Source: Paraescarpia echinospica (Eukaryota > Annelida > Polychaeta > Sabellida > Siboglinidae). Taken from it: DNA of 64,000 bases. A program made the position numbers and the translations under genes. Positions within the stretch are counted from its first letter, which is position 1, and each line of letters opens with the position of its first letter. This document shows, in pieces, positions 36,301-61,549 of the stretch. The stretch covers positions 33,028,049 through 33,092,048 of the forward strand of contig CM034534.1 of assembly GCA_020002185.1 (NCBI GenBank). The letters run 5' to 3'. A model generated the notes under the pieces. It was given only the letters and a program-made list of their open reading frames with translations. It ran no database searches and was not told the origin of the DNA.

Positions 36301-38274
36301 GTCTACAGAGAGTCTGAATTAATAGTTCTGTGAGGGATTGAGTGAAGTGTTTAGTAGACTGGACAGAGTGCTACATAAGAACCGTTTTTTTATATCATCA
36401 GGCCATTTCTGTAGTGAAAACATTTACGTACAAAGTCATGAACTGTGTATGTCAACTGGTACACAAAATGGTATGTAGGCACCAAGGTCCACTCGCTTCT
36501 TTTTATGTTAATTTATTTGCTTGGACGTTTGGTCTCAGATCTACCAATTGGCAATGTTTTTTGAAAAGACACAAAAGTAGTTTGAGTTTTTACTTATTCA
36601 GTGAGTTGTCGGTCACTCGCCTGGTGGCACCTCTGGTGTTTGTTAAAATCATCTGCATGCAGTGCCATAATTGGTGACAGCAGATATTAAATGGTCATGG
36701 GAATAAGTTCATAGTACTGTAATGATGACAGTCGTTGCTCCACGGGTGGGTGTAGATGGGTTGTGCATTATTATTATGGATGCACCCTACTTTACTTGGA
36801 TACACATTTGCTGTGACACAGGGCAGTCAGGTGGAGAGCGCCATCCGTAAGTACGGGGACAAGGACATCCGGTGGTCATCACAAGGGATGCTGCGACTGA
36901 TGCCAGATGCCATGAGACGCCTCTTCATCCCCACACTCGAGAAGATCAAGACCGCCATTGGGGACATCCTCAACAACCCCTATGTCAAAGGTCAGCGCCT
37001 TGATGCTATCTGATCATGTTTCATTCAGTCAATTAAGTATATGCCACATTTATGGGTTGACAGTTGGATTCAGTAACAGGTGTGTTAAAGAGTTGTGGAG
37101 TTAAGTGTTTAAAACTTCAGGTGTGAAGACTTATTCTGGCTGTGCTGCCTGTACAAGAGACTACATGAGAGATTATACGAGAGACAATCACACTGTGCTA
37201 GCTGTTTACAGGTCCTTGTTGTGTTTGTTGCAGACATTGAGTACATGTTCCTGGTGGGAGGGTTTGCCGAGTCACAAGTTCTACAACTAGAACTGCGGCG
37301 GGAGTTTGGACATCTTCTGAAGATTATTATCCCACAGGACGTCAGTCTGACCATCCTCAAAGGTAATGACCAGCATTGACCACTGACCTCACACACACTC
37401 ACCAGGGCTTCCCAACATTCATGATCCTCAAACAAAGTTGTCCATTTGATGTTTTGATCTGTAGTTTGACAAAATCTGTTACTATAAATTTTGTAATTTC
37501 ATTGCATTATAAAACATTGAAAATGTGTGACCATAAAATGTAATTTTATTGCATCTGTGTGATTATAAAAGGTTTAATTTTGTTACTATAAAATTTGTAA
37601 GTTTATTGCATCTTTGTGACTATAAAATGTTGATATTTTTCTATAAAATGTGTAATTTGACTGCATCCACGTGACTGTAACGTGTTGAAAATCTGTTACT
37701 ATAAATGTGATTTGATTGCATCTGCGTGACTATAAAATGTTGAAAATCTGTTACTACAAAGTGTGTCATTTTGTTACGTCCTTGTCCACCAGGTGCGGTG
37801 TGCTATGGCCTTGACCCGACCGTGGTGAGTCTGCGTTGGTCTCGTCTCACCTATGGCGTGGGCGTCCTCAACCGCTTTGTCGGCAGCAAACACCCGAAGA
37901 AAAAACTTGTCAAGAAAGATGGCATGGAATGGTGCACGGACGTCTTTGACAAGTATGTCTCTGTCAACCAGCCCGTAGGTCTGGGGGACTCCTCACTGCG
38001 TAGCTACACCCCCGCCAAGTCCGGCCAGAAGTCCAGCATCATCAACATCTACTGCACTGATCGCAGTGATGTCCAGTTTATCACGGACAAGGGGGTGAAG
38101 AAGGTGGGGACGCTCTGTCTTGACCTCTCTGATGCGCAGTATCAGCAGAATCTGCCACGGCGACGCGAGATTCAGACACGCATGGTGTTTGGTGACACGG
38201 AAATAAAGGTGAGCGCACTCGATGTGTCAACAGGAAAGTGCGTGCGATGTAACATTGACTTCCTGAACAAGTGA
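27309..38274 (+). CDS. HSPA12: Heat shock 70 kDa protein 12A/B-like, 3' seven coding exons (partial at 5')
   Basis: HSPA12 proteins are divergent members of the Hsp70/actin-fold ATPase family, expected in the cytosol. Exons: 27309-27530, 34332-34527, 34959-35081, 35848-36050, 36822-36990, 37234-37362, 37793-38274. All junctions are GT-AG and phases close to 508 codons including the stop. Motifs in order: [12 protein letters not shown] and [13 protein letters not shown] (exon 1); [13 protein letters not shown] (exon 2); [13 protein letters not shown], the phosphate-2 loop (exon 3); [16 protein letters not shown] and [11 protein letters not shown] (exon 4); [14 protein letters not shown] (exon 5); [10 protein letters not shown] and [14 protein letters not shown] (exon 6); [20 protein letters not shown] and [16 protein letters not shown] (exon 7). 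The phosphate-1 loop (DFGTT) and the start codon must lie upstream and were not found. Two donors (GTCAGA, GTCAGC) have pyrimidine at +3. The first traced intron holds a large array derived from the exon end. HSPA12A versus B cannot be decided. Confidence 0.93.
27491..33740 (+). repeat. 101-bp minisatellite made of an HSPA12 exon end plus its 5' splice site, about 61 copies
   Basis: The unit joins about 40 bp of the exon ending at 27530 (GCCAAACAATTCATGCGACA, then GGCTGCGTATGAT) to about 61 bp of intron beginning GTGAGTACATGCAACATGGT and ending TTGGCTTATCAAATAGGA. The genuine exon end is the first copy. Later copies keep GATGTGAGT almost without change. Most carry TGTGACAGGCTGCGTATG or TGCGACAGGCTGCATATG, two alternating types. 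The first type puts TGA in the exon's frame. Beyond 33740 (to about 34190) lie older, irregular copies of only the intronic part (GTGTCAGAAGTGGGA, ATGTTGGCTTGTCAA). Confidence 0.95.
34528..34958 (+). other. HSPA12 intron between exons 2 and 3 of the traced part
   Basis: Bounded by GTAAGA and TGTATTGTAG. No repeats or other genes were seen inside. Confidence 0.6.
35082..35847 (+). other. HSPA12 intron with CT-rich tract and an imperfect hairpin
   Basis: Begins with GTTTGT and about 170 bp of CTCT-rich repeat (35095-35270). An imperfect inverted repeat, TGGCAGAGTACCACAAATAA (about 35418) and its inverse ATTATTTGTACTACTCTGCC (about 35464-35484), could fold as a hairpin. It ends with TCCTCACCAG. 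Confidence 0.6.
36078..36396 (+). mobile_element. tRNA-derived SINE, copy 3 (strongly diverged)
   Basis: Lies in the HSPA12 intron after the exon ending at 36050. It follows the same order as the copy at 4129: a head with GGTTAGAAAACTGGGCTCTTAGTCGAG, then GGCTATAGACAGTTGTGAATA, GCAGTAATTATGTCAAGACTGAATG and TTTCCCAGAGAAGTC, with a tail AGACTGGACAGAGTGCTACATAAGAACC. The promoter boxes are decayed. Confidence 0.65.
37470..37770. repeat. Degenerate 55-65 bp tandem repeat in HSPA12 intron
   Basis: About five diverged copies of TTGCATCTGTGTGACTATAA, then AATGTTGAAAATCTGTTACT, up to the acceptor of the last exon (TTGTCCACCAG, ends 37792). Confidence 0.6.
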
Positions 38275-39475
38275 GAGGTGACACCGACGGTGACATGAGA
38301 CACTATAAGGTGACGCGTCATGTTTGTGTTCAACGCAAACTGTACACTATGTAGGTCGCCTGGACGGCCATGTATTCTACAATATATTATTATGAATTGT
38401 AATCTGAGTGTGTCATTTAAAGATGTAGTTCAGCTTACAGTTGTTGAGTGTATGGTGTGACGTGTAATGGCCAAAGTGGTAGAGTGTGTATGAGAGTCAA
38501 CTGACGGTTGATGGTCGACTGTTTGGTGCAGTAATACATTGGCAGGTTGTAGTAATGAGGTTCTCTTGTGGTGAAGTTGGACTGAACGTATTCTCTCCCT
38601 ATGCTTAAGAAAACTGTCCTGCTTAAAACTTATACCATAAGAGAAAAACATTACCACCACCAACTGCGCAATCCCGGCCAAACCACAGGACGAGTCGTAT
38701 GTAAGCACTGGAAAAAGATTACTGAATGGCCGGCATTCTTATATTTCCCTGTATTTTGCAATTACTATATTTTCATATATTTAAAAGATTCATATTTTTC
38801 TGATAATCGTGTGGCCTTGGAGGTTTCTTACAATTCAAATTATTTTTCCTGTAGAAATCTACATGTTGATAAACACCTACAGATGGGATCTGATTGTAGA
38901 GTGGTGTGAGTCAACATAATATATAGTCATATTAGCAATATCTGCGAATTTCGTGAAATGGCCAAAGATAATGTTGCCAAGAATGAAGCAACTACACACG
39001 TGCTGCACCACAGTGGAATATTGTATAACTACATGTTTGTTTGTAAATATGATGTGTCGTAGAAGTTTGTGTGGCAAATTTGTGCAGTCAGTACCTAGTT
39101 GTATCTAAACAGCATGCTGTGTTCTACACAATGTTGACTGGTCTAGTAACAAGAGCAGCAAATGAAGGCTTGCATGGGGTGAGTCACATCTGGCAGGTTG
39201 AAACAGGCCTTGGTTGTTGCGGAAGTAAAAATACACAGGCACAGTGTCTGTTGTGACAAATACTACGGATGGGTCGAGTGTACAAACTATTCACCAACTC
39301 AGTTGATTTCATATGTTCAGTTCACCATACAAATAACCTACTTTCTATAACTGTTCGGAAACTGTTTCACCTCAATGACCGTACGCACATTTTGAAGGGT
39401 TTCACGGGAGAATGTGATCAACGCTAATCTTGAGTAAAATTTCTGAATAGGTGATGTTTCAGAATTGAAATCTGT

Positions 39476-39481
39476 AATAAA
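39476..39481 (+). promoter_or_regulatory. Candidate HSPA12 poly(A) signal (AATAAA)
   Basis: About 1.2 kb past the HSPA12 stop codon. A second AATAAA on the + strand at 40570-40575 is an alternative. Chosen only by hexamer and position. Confidence 0.35.
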
Positions 39482-40854
39482 GATTTCAATCCTTGCTGTT
39501 AGTCACTTTTATTTCGGATGTGACGTGACGATATCTGACTGTGTTGTTTATCTTGACTAGGTACTACTGCTTTTAGACTGTAGTTGTAAATGCTTGTCAG
39601 TTGTATGAGTGAATACTTAGATACAGGCTGGCATGTGTGCATCTTGTAATTAGCACCAAGTTAGAGAGGACAGTTGGAGTGATGAGAAATATAGCCATGT
39701 GTGTGAAACAAGTTTTATTCTCATCGAATCTACCAAGTATGATTGTCCCTGTTGGTTTGTGTGTCTCCGAGTGTGAGGCTAAAGTATGAGTGGTCTAGTA
39801 ATATTTAGTGCAATATGTGCATCGCACAGGTCGTCTCATTTGTTCACAAAGTAAAAAAATGTATAATGTTTCATATCGGTTCAAACCATCAACCATCCCT
39901 ACTAATACGTGATGTGATGTAGGAGAGACAAAATGTTGTGTGATCCTAAATGCTTTACAAAACCACAGCCAATAGCTGCCGGATTCAACTGAAATGGTTG
40001 CCAACACTTTACCCATCATGCTGCTTGATATCCACAGTAGCACACATGTTCATTAGTATGTGTTCTACTCAGTAGGTGGTGCCACTAGCAATTTTTTTTC
40101 CTCAATGCGTGATGACAACCAAATCACCCCCCATCCACGTGCCCACAAATCACCCCCCATCCACGCTGTGCTTTTTTTGACTTTGCGAACTTGTGTGAAC
40201 GCCCCTTATTGTATTGATTTATAATTGTCGAGTGCCGGAGATGTGCAAAATGAACTTAGTTAGTATTTACATGAACTGTAAGAGAGATATAGTATTTACA
40301 TAAGCAATGACTGTCTGTGTCTCTGGATGAAACGATCCTCTGCGCCCTTTGAATGTTTATTGCCAGTCATAGTCGTTTATTTAACCCTTTATATTTGCCT
40401 GGCCCTGACTCTTGCTCTATGCAACTGTGTAAGCATTTTAATTTAGCCCCGTAGGACGAAGTCGTGGCAGAAAGCTGCTTATCCCTTGTACTCTCTCAAA
40501 CTGGATTGAGATACGGCTTGTTGCTGATGCCGTCTGTTGATTCAGTTTCTCTGTATTGTAGTAATTGTTAATAAAATTATATGTAATATGAACAAATCAT
40601 GCTTTGTTATCATTTATGATACGGTTGTTACAGGAAATTTAGCTAAGAAATGCTGTTTATTTTAATGAAAACATTTTGGCAAGTTTTCACATGCACCCAT
40701 GCTCACACAGTGTACAAGATAATAATATAAATATTTCTCCTAAGTGATCTGTTGTTTTCACTTATATTACAAACTGTGCTAGAACAAATGAAATCGAGAA
40801 TAAATTAATACACAAACAACATAATATCATGATTCCAAACTCCTGGTAAAATCA

Positions 40855-40860
40855 TTTATT
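40855..40860 (-). promoter_or_regulatory. Candidate PGM3 poly(A) signal (AATAAA on - strand)
   Basis: TTTATT on the + strand, about 2.3 kb past the PGM3 stop. Nearer hexamers exist in the AT-rich 43.6-kb region, so the true site is uncertain. Confidence 0.25.
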
Positions 40861-43114
40861 CGAATAAAACAAAGTCTGAGATTCCAACTTTATACACAAA
40901 GAATTTTTTTCCGGGCCTCATAAAATTACATTTATGTCATCAACAGTGACATTAACTGTCAAAAATATAGTAACAACTCAGTCATAATAACAGCTGTCAA
41001 TCATATCAACAACTGTCAATCATATCATTGATCACAAAAAAACAATATGTTTGATCCCTCTCCAATCCATATACTAACTACGACTCACATATCTACCTAG
41101 GGAAACATAAAAATATGTATTGACATGTCGCTTAATTACTGTCATATGATTTACTCTGAGTATATTTACACCTGTTTGGTTAGAAAGACACCATGGCAAA
41201 TAAAAAGATGAACTTCATCAATAAAAACGATTCCATAACAATATTACATCTCCGAGTTGGTTGTGTATGAGTCAATTCGTTGTGCAAAGAACATTTGAGT
41301 AGTTGCATAGACATAACTATAATTAATATAAAATGCATTACCTACAAACAACAGTAAGATACAACGCGAGTTATGTAGAAATATTGTATCTGAGCCTTTC
41401 CTCACTATATATCACCAAACATCCCCTAACAGTGGGGAATATATTTACCTGTAATAATTATAACTTAGATATGTGGGTAGTTTTGGTACACACTGAATAT
41501 ACAAGTCACACAAACAACAAGGGAACTAATACTGTATATTCCGGTGTAATCATTACGTTGTGCTGTATGTAGTTATTACGGCTAATGGTATCACAATACA
41601 ATTAAACAAGTACATTGAATATGATTATGGTAACAACAGAACAGAGCCTTTATATTGTAATAATTTACAGTCAACACAAAACAGTTTCATAGATGGTTAA
41701 ATAATATGGCGCAGGAGAGTATATATTTTATTGAAATGTGACTTTTCTACACTGAATAATTTTATATTGGATTACAATCTCAATATCTTTACTAGGAGGG
41801 GAGTTACAAATCATGTCAGGGCATAAAATATGTATGCATGGTTTTGATAAAGTAGTTTAACAAATATTGTGATTATTATATAGCTACTATAGACTATTTA
41901 CTCAGTGTAATCATCATTACAGTTTTGACATAATGTTCAGTTAAAAATAAAGCTCAGTGTAATCAGTTTTGGCCACAACTCTGAAGTACCCGCCACACTG
42001 CTTAGATGTGACAGGAAGACACAAACTCGGCACCTTGCTGCAGTCGTGTTAAGTGTTAAGTCCAAGTGTAAAACATGTATGTTATAAAACAGGTGCGGCT
42101 GTCTTTGTTGTTTCTTTACAGCCTCGTATTTCTGCTAGTTTCACATGTACAGGGCCGACATTTTTAGACGTTCTCAGGGACTCACAAGGATGGCTCGTAC
42201 ATTTTTAGTTTTTGAATTTTTCGGGTGTTAATTCTTTGGTGGGAACATCACTAGCCCCATAAATCGGCTAGTAATGATATATAAGCAGACATGCAGTCAC
42301 CGATGCAGCAAATACTGAAATGTATCAGTTGACTTATCCAAAAATCTATTGAATTCTATAATACGTAATTATAGATTACATTATATAGGATATTTGCAGA
42401 TTTTGTTCTATAGAATATCCTGAACTATAGACTTCTATAGAATCGGTAGTATTCTATAGATTAGTATAGTTTTCTATGTTTTTTTAGGCTCTAAATTGTT
42501 AAAAAAATGATTAATTCCTATAAAAATCGATAGATTTTTGCAGATTTCGCTGCTAAGGGTGACATACTGCATCTCACTCAAGTTCTCCAAGGATAGCCTG
42601 AGTGAGACAGTTTGTAGTAGTTGTATTTTCCGTGCCTCCTGTGAAGATGGATCACACATGATCATTGTGACGTACTTGATGGTTCTCATTCTGCATTTCT
42701 GTTGGTTCATTCTGAAAAGTATGAGACAAACATCAGAATGATGGTCACACTACAACACAGTGTATACAAATGTTGTTTATTCTGGGTCCTAACTCTGGAT
42801 TATAACCATGTGGTCATAATCTGGATTATAACCATGTGGTCATAATCTGGATTATAACCATGTGGTCATAATCCGGAGGTACTATAACACAGTAACAAGT
42901 TATCATAGTGCTGGATTATAATTCAATACATTCATTATAACTCCATATTATAACAGAGCATTATAATTCAAGATTAAAACTGGATAATTCATTATTATAA
43001 CTCGGGATTATAACTGATGACCATGCACTATACGTAAGCAAAAGTACGTTGTGAACAAAATATTAATTAGATTTTCAGTTAAAACAATGCGTTGTATGAC
43101 TGCGTGACTCACCA

Positions 43115-57165
<14,051 letters not shown>

Positions 57166-57496
57166 CCTTGCAAGCGAAGTGCCACGTCGCTACTGATCTC
57201 GCTCATGTCAAAATTTGGTTGCTGTGACGTTGGGACCTATTTCAACGTGTCAACTAATTTTACGCGTCACATACTATGAGACAACGGGAAATAACTTAAA
57301 ATCTCATAAGTTTGGCAGATACATATTCTGCAATATACCTACTGCGATATGTGTAGGGTAGTAGCTACAGACCCCCGAATTTGTGAGTATTATATTTTGG
57401 GCGATAATACAGGAATGTATCCCGTTGTAAATCGTTGTTCAAGTTGATAGTCCGTTTGTACCATGTGCTAGCTTTAGCTGTAGGTGTCGTACATAC
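57166..57496. promoter_or_regulatory. Presumed PGM3 5' UTR and promoter region
   Basis: Lies between the PGM3 start codon and the 3' end of the LINE. The first 60 or so bases, and exon 1 itself, are richer in CpG than the neighbouring introns. No core promoter motif was identified with confidence. Confidence 0.4.
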
Positions 57497-57524
57497 ACTT
57501 ACACTTACAGGTTAATGGGCTGAT

Positions 57525-60434
57525 TTAGGCCATTGGCCTTTGTTGGTGCCCATATCCTAGGCTATTCCAGTGCTTGTCGAGTCTAGCCTTAAACTGTGTG
57601 ACGGTCTTGGCATCTACCACATGTTGTGGGAGCCTGTTCCATTGATCCACGGCTCTAACTGAGAAGTAATTCTGTCTGGCCAGCAGTCTTGTTCTTTGCT
57701 TGAAAAGCTTTCTCGTGTGTCCTCGTGTTGCTGTACTGTCCCTCTCCTGGAAGAATTGATGAGCTTCAACTTTGTCGATTCCGTTAAGTATTTTGTACGT
57801 TTCAATAAGGTCGCCTCTCTGACGTCGGTAATACAACGATTGTAGTTTCAGTTGTTGTAATCGCTGTTCATATGTGAGCTTTGCTATGCTAGTAACCAGC
57901 TTTGTTGCTCTTCGCTGTACCTTTTCGAGGATGTCGATGTCCTTTGCCAGATATGGGCACCATGCTTGTACACAAAACTCGAGGTGTGGACGGACGTATG
58001 CCCGGTAGAGTGTCACAAATGAATTCTTGGTCATGTGCTTAAAAGTTCTCTTTATCATGCCAAGAGCTTGCATGGCTTTCTTTGCTGCTTTCTGGCATTG
58101 CACTGTTGGTTTTAGGTTAGTGGTTACCCACACACCAACGTCCTTTTCCTCTTTTGTCGTCTCGAGGTTCACTCTGGCTCCAGTCTGGTGAGTCATGGTG
58201 TACGTATTGTGTGGTGGTTTCCCCACTTGCATTAACTTGCATTTCTCAGGGTTGAATTGTAGCAACCACTCTTTACTCCAGTCTTCCAGGGTGTCAATGT
58301 CAGTTTGCAGTTGGTCTTGGTCTTCCTGGTTACGGATCGTTGTGTACAGCTTCGTGTCATCGGCAAACATCTTGATTCTGCAGTGAACCAGGTCTGGGAT
58401 GTCATTCACGTAGAGAATAAAAAGAAGCGGTCCTATGACAGATCCCTGCGGAACTCCACTTGTGACGGGGGCCCACTCTGACTTAGTTCCGTTGAGTACC
58501 ACCTGCTGGGTTCTATTAGTCAGGAAAGTTTCCAGCCATCGAACCACTTTGCCTCGAATGCCGTAGGCTTCTAGCTTCTTTACCAGTCTGTAGTGAGGAA
58601 CTGTGTCAAACGCTTTCTTGTAGTCCAGGTATATGACGTCCAGTCCGTATCCCTCGTCCAGTGTTCGTGTCCATTCCTCAAAGGTCTCTAGTAGGTTGGT
58701 CAAACAGGACTTTCCTTCAAGAAACCCATGCTGGTTATCGTTGATGATGCTATGTTCCTTGAGAAACTTGATCATGGTTTCTCTGACGATTGCTTCCAGA
58801 ATCTTGCAGGGTATGGATGTTAGGCTGATTGGACGGTAGTTTCCGGCCTTCTCTTTTGACCCCTTCTTGAAAATTGGTGTGACTAGGGCTTGTTTCCAGT
58901 CTGTAGGGATTTGACCAGTGTCTAATGATTGGCGAAATATCCAGTACATCGGCTTGGCAAGGGTTTTGCTGCACTCTTTCAATACCCATGGGTGCAACCC
59001 GTCTGGGCCTGGCGCCTTGTTGGGATGAATACTTTGTAGTTTCTTGTGTACAATCTCTTCTGTAAATATGATGTCGGCTACACCCTCGTTTGTTCTTTGT
59101 TGAAATTCTGGGATGGTGGACGTATCCTCATTTACAAACACTGACTTGAAAAAGTCACCCAGTACATTTGCTTTTTCCTGGTCATTTTCTGTTAATCTGC
59201 CGTCTTCTGTCTCCAGCTGACTTACTGTCACCTTTACCTTCTGTTTCGATCTCAGGTAACCGTAGAGTTTCTTTGGTTCCTTCTTGAAATTGTTGATTAG
59301 TTTCTCCTCGTAGTCCTTCTGTGCTTGTCTAATCTTGGTGTTTGTCTCGTTTCTCTGTTTGACATATGCAGTATAGTCTCTGTCCAGCCCCGAACTTTTG
59401 TAGCGTTTGTATAGGTCATACTTTCTCTTCACTGTTCTCAACATTTGTTTACTCCACCATGGAGGTTTGTTGGCCATCTTGCGTTTCGGTTTCCTGAGAG
59501 GGACATTTTCTCTCACTGCCTTTGAGATCTCCTTCTTGAGTTTAGTCCAATTAGTGTTTACACTGTTTCCCTGAAACTTACTCTCCCAGTCAATCTTGCT
59601 CAGGGATTCATTGATTGCTTCGTAGTTGCCTTTGGGGTAGTTTCTCGAACCGCTTGGTCTGTTGTTGACTGGTGCTTCTGCATAGCATGTGTAAGTCCAC
59701 AGTAAGGACTCATGGTCGCTACACCCCAGTGGTGGTAGATGAGTGACTTTGTCAACCATGTATTGTTCATTTGAAAACACTAGATCAAGTGTAGAAGGTT
59801 GTTGGCCCGGTCTCAGTCTGGTCGGTTTGACAACGTGTTGAGTCAGGTAGGCGTCTTGCGTTGCATCAAAAAACTTGGCTGCTGTGGAGTGTTCGCTCCC
59901 ACTTACTGTGTGGTCTTCCCATTTAATCTCTGGAAAGTTGAAGTCTCCCATCAGCAGGATGTGTGAGTATCCATGCATTTCTTGCAAATGTTTTATTGCG
60001 TCTATTAGTCTGGTGTTGTTCTCGTCGGTTGACTTCTGTGTCCTATACACAATTCCTGCTAACAGCTGGTCTTTGTTGTTTAGCTTAACTGACACCCACA
60101 TTGAGTCTTCTATTTCCAGGTTGTTCATTTCTTGGCAGGGCATGGCTGGTAGGTCTTTGTGTATATACATTAGTACTCCGCCACCAATAGATTCCCTTCT
60201 GTCACTTCTGAACATATTGTAGGCGTCCAGGTTCATCTCACAGTCACCTATATCTGAACTGCACCATGTTTCTGTGATTCCTATGATTTTCGGTTCGTAA
60301 CTCTGAATTTGTGCTTGGAACTCGTGAAACTTGTTTTTTATACTTTGTGCATTTGCTTGATAACACTTAAACATGGAACTTTGTGCTTGTGCTTGATTAT
60401 TTACACTGTTCGTTGTCAGGTTTGGGTGTCTCAT
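57525..60434 (-). CDS. LINE ORF2: endonuclease-reverse transcriptase (969 aa)
   Basis: Copies the element RNA into DNA at a nicked target site. The N-terminal APE-like endonuclease spans about residues 22-250: ITETWC with E55, MGDFN (162-166), CSDHES (238-243). The reverse transcriptase spans about 470-780: APGPDGLHPW, NYRPISLTS, LDYKKAFDTV with catalytic D604, SGVPQGSVIGPLLFILYVND and the catalytic FADD box at 690-693. The C-terminal domain ends with the usual VDQWNRLP and LDKHWNSLGY. All key residues are present and there is no stop or frameshift. The ATG at 60434-60432 overlaps the ORF1 stop, which supports coupled re-initiation. Confidence 0.95.
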   Translation of the reverse strand: MRHPNLTTNSVNNQAQAQSSMFKCYQANAQSIKNKFHEFQAQIQSYEPKIIGITETWCSSDIGDCEMNLDAYNMFRSDRRESIGGGVLMYIHKDLPAMPCQEMNNLEIEDSMWVSVKLNNKDQLLAGIVYRTQKSTDENNTRLIDAIKHLQEMHGYSHILLMGDFNFPEIKWEDHTVSGSEHSTAAKFFDATQDAYLTQHVVKPTRLRPGQQPSTLDLVFSNEQYMVDKVTHLPPLGCSDHESLLWTYTCYAEAPVNNRPSGSRNYPKGNYEAINESLSKIDWESKFQGNSVNTNWTKLKKEISKAVRENVPLRKPKRKMANKPPWWSKQMLRTVKRKYDLYKRYKSSGLDRDYTAYVKQRNETNTKIRQAQKDYEEKLINNFKKEPKKLYGYLRSKQKVKVTVSQLETEDGRLTENDQEKANVLGDFFKSVFVNEDTSTIPEFQQRTNEGVADIIFTEEIVHKKLQSIHPNKAPGPDGLHPWVLKECSKTLAKPMYWIFRQSLDTGQIPTDWKQALVTPIFKKGSKEKAGNYRPISLTSIPCKILEAIVRETMIKFLKEHSIINDNQHGFLEGKSCLTNLLETFEEWTRTLDEGYGLDVIYLDYKKAFDTVPHYRLVKKLEAYGIRGKVVRWLETFLTNRTQQVVLNGTKSEWAPVTSGVPQGSVIGPLLFILYVNDIPDLVHCRIKMFADDTKLYTTIRNQEDQDQLQTDIDTLEDWSKEWLLQFNPEKCKLMQVGKPPHNTYTMTHQTGARVNLETTKEEKDVGVWVTTNLKPTVQCQKAAKKAMQALGMIKRTFKHMTKNSFVTLYRAYVRPHLEFCVQAWCPYLAKDIDILEKVQRRATKLVTSIAKLTYEQRLQQLKLQSLYYRRQRGDLIETYKILNGIDKVEAHQFFQERDSTATRGHTRKLFKQRTRLLARQNYFSVRAVDQWNRLPQHVVDAKTVTQFKARLDKHWNSLGYGHQQRPMA

Positions 60435-61549
60435 TGGCTTGGGGGGGTTTCTTGGGTGCGTACCCTCCTCTGCACTATTCTCCCGTTTTTTATCATATAC
60501 CTGTTTTCTCCAGAATCAATGTTTTTCTCAGTTAGTTCTGCCCGAAGAGCCTTGTCTTTCTCTCTCTCCTTTGGGGTCATGTCAGGTGTGATGAACACTT
60601 TCCTGATGTTGCTGGGGTTGTTTTCATTCCGGAGTTTGGTACAGTTTTTCATGATGGCTGCTTTTTCCTGGTCATTTCCTACCTGCACCATCAGCAGCCT
60701 TGGTCGCGTTCCTTTCTTGCCTAACCTTACTGCACGCTTGATGTCCGCCGTCACCCCCAGGTACTCTTCGAAGATAGACTTCATGTGATCTATGTCTTGT
60801 TGTTTCCGTTCTTGTCCTTCATCCGATGTTGGTTCTGGTATGTTGTGGACTATCACATTGAGACGCCTTTTTGCTTTGTCGTTTTCTTCTCCCATGTAGT
60901 TTCCCACTGCTGCCTCAATACTGCTTTGGGTTAACTCACTCAGTGGTTTGATTCTGTCCTCGACACTTGATGCAAGTTCAGAAAGCTTTTCATCTACTCT
61001 CGCCTCTAGCGCACAGCAGGTGACGTCCATCTTGGTTTCCACGTTTCCTTCAACCACTTCCAGCTTGTGTTCTACTACTTTCAGCCTCGTCTCGAATTTG
61101 TTCTGCTTTTCCCGCACATCGTTAAAGAATCTCAAGGTCATGTTCACTTTAGGTTGGCATTTGGTACAGAAAAACATTATTTTGGGTGACGATCCAGATA
61201 ACATATTATATTCAGTTGCGTTTAGCCCTGCACATACACTGTGCTCCCACCTGCTGCACCACTGACACTCGGCTCCGTTGTCCACCTGTGTAACAACTTT
61301 CCCGCAAGTTACACAATTGTCATCTGTGTCTGTGTCATGTTCATTAGTATTGATCGTGGTATTGGCACTCACAACTATATCATCATCTTGCCTTACCAGA
61401 GATTCTGCGTCTTCGTTGCTTCTTCCGGCTTTGCTTTCGGCTCTCCCGCGGTTGCGGCCATGTTTGTTATGATCCGGTGCCGTCGATTGGGACGATTTTT
61501 CGTGTTGCTTGCTCTTTACACTAGCACTGTTTTTTCTGGGTTTTTCCAT
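60431..61549 (-). CDS. LINE ORF1: PHD-finger RNA-binding-type protein (372 aa)
   Basis: Presumed to package element RNA. After a basic, polar N-terminus comes a C4HC3 PHD-type zinc finger (C79, C82, C95, C98, H103, C106, C128, C131). A coiled-coil region follows (about 140-210: NKFETRLKVVEHKLEVVEGN). Next is an RRM-like segment (RRLNVIVHNIPEP, then IKRAVRLGKKGTRPRLLMVQ), with a charged tail (FITPDMTPKEREKDKALRAE). This order is known for CR1-clade ORF1 proteins with a PHD finger. The stop TGA shares bases with the ORF2 start. Confidence 0.9.
   Translation of the reverse strand: MEKPRKNSASVKSKQHEKSSQSTAPDHNKHGRNRGRAESKAGRSNEDAESLVRQDDDIVVSANTTINTNEHDTDTDDNCVTCGKVVTQVDNGAECQWCSRWEHSVCAGLNATEYNMLSGSSPKIMFFCTKCQPKVNMTLRFFNDVREKQNKFETRLKVVEHKLEVVEGNVETKMDVTCCALEARVDEKLSELASSVEDRIKPLSELTQSSIEAAVGNYMGEENDKAKRRLNVIVHNIPEPTSDEGQERKQQDIDHMKSIFEEYLGVTADIKRAVRLGKKGTRPRLLMVQVGNDQEKAAIMKNCTKLRNENNPSNIRKVFITPDMTPKEREKDKALRAELTEKNIDSGENRYMIKNGRIVQRRVRTQETPPSQ

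Larger units (their letters stand above)
38275..43114. other. Convergent intergenic region and 3' UTRs of HSPA12 and PGM3
   Basis: No further gene was recognised. Short direct repeats include a pair of AAATCACCCCCCATCCACG (about 40121 and 40147) and CAACTGTCAATCATATCA (about 41000). A 26-bp repeat (GGATTATAACCATGTGGTCA) is present in about three copies at 42790-42880, followed by decayed GGATTATAACT words. A cluster of TCTATAGAAT-like palindromes lies at 42345-42480. A 78-codon open frame on the - strand (42710-42474), preceded by ACTTTTCAG, has no recognised similarity. Confidence 0.5.

Noticed and set aside
42474..42741. 78- and 67-codon frames past the PGM3 stop as an extra PGM3 exon
   Set aside because: The PGM3 stop at 43115 closes the expected C-terminus, and the frames match no known extension, though an acceptor-like ACTTTTCAG precedes the - strand frame.
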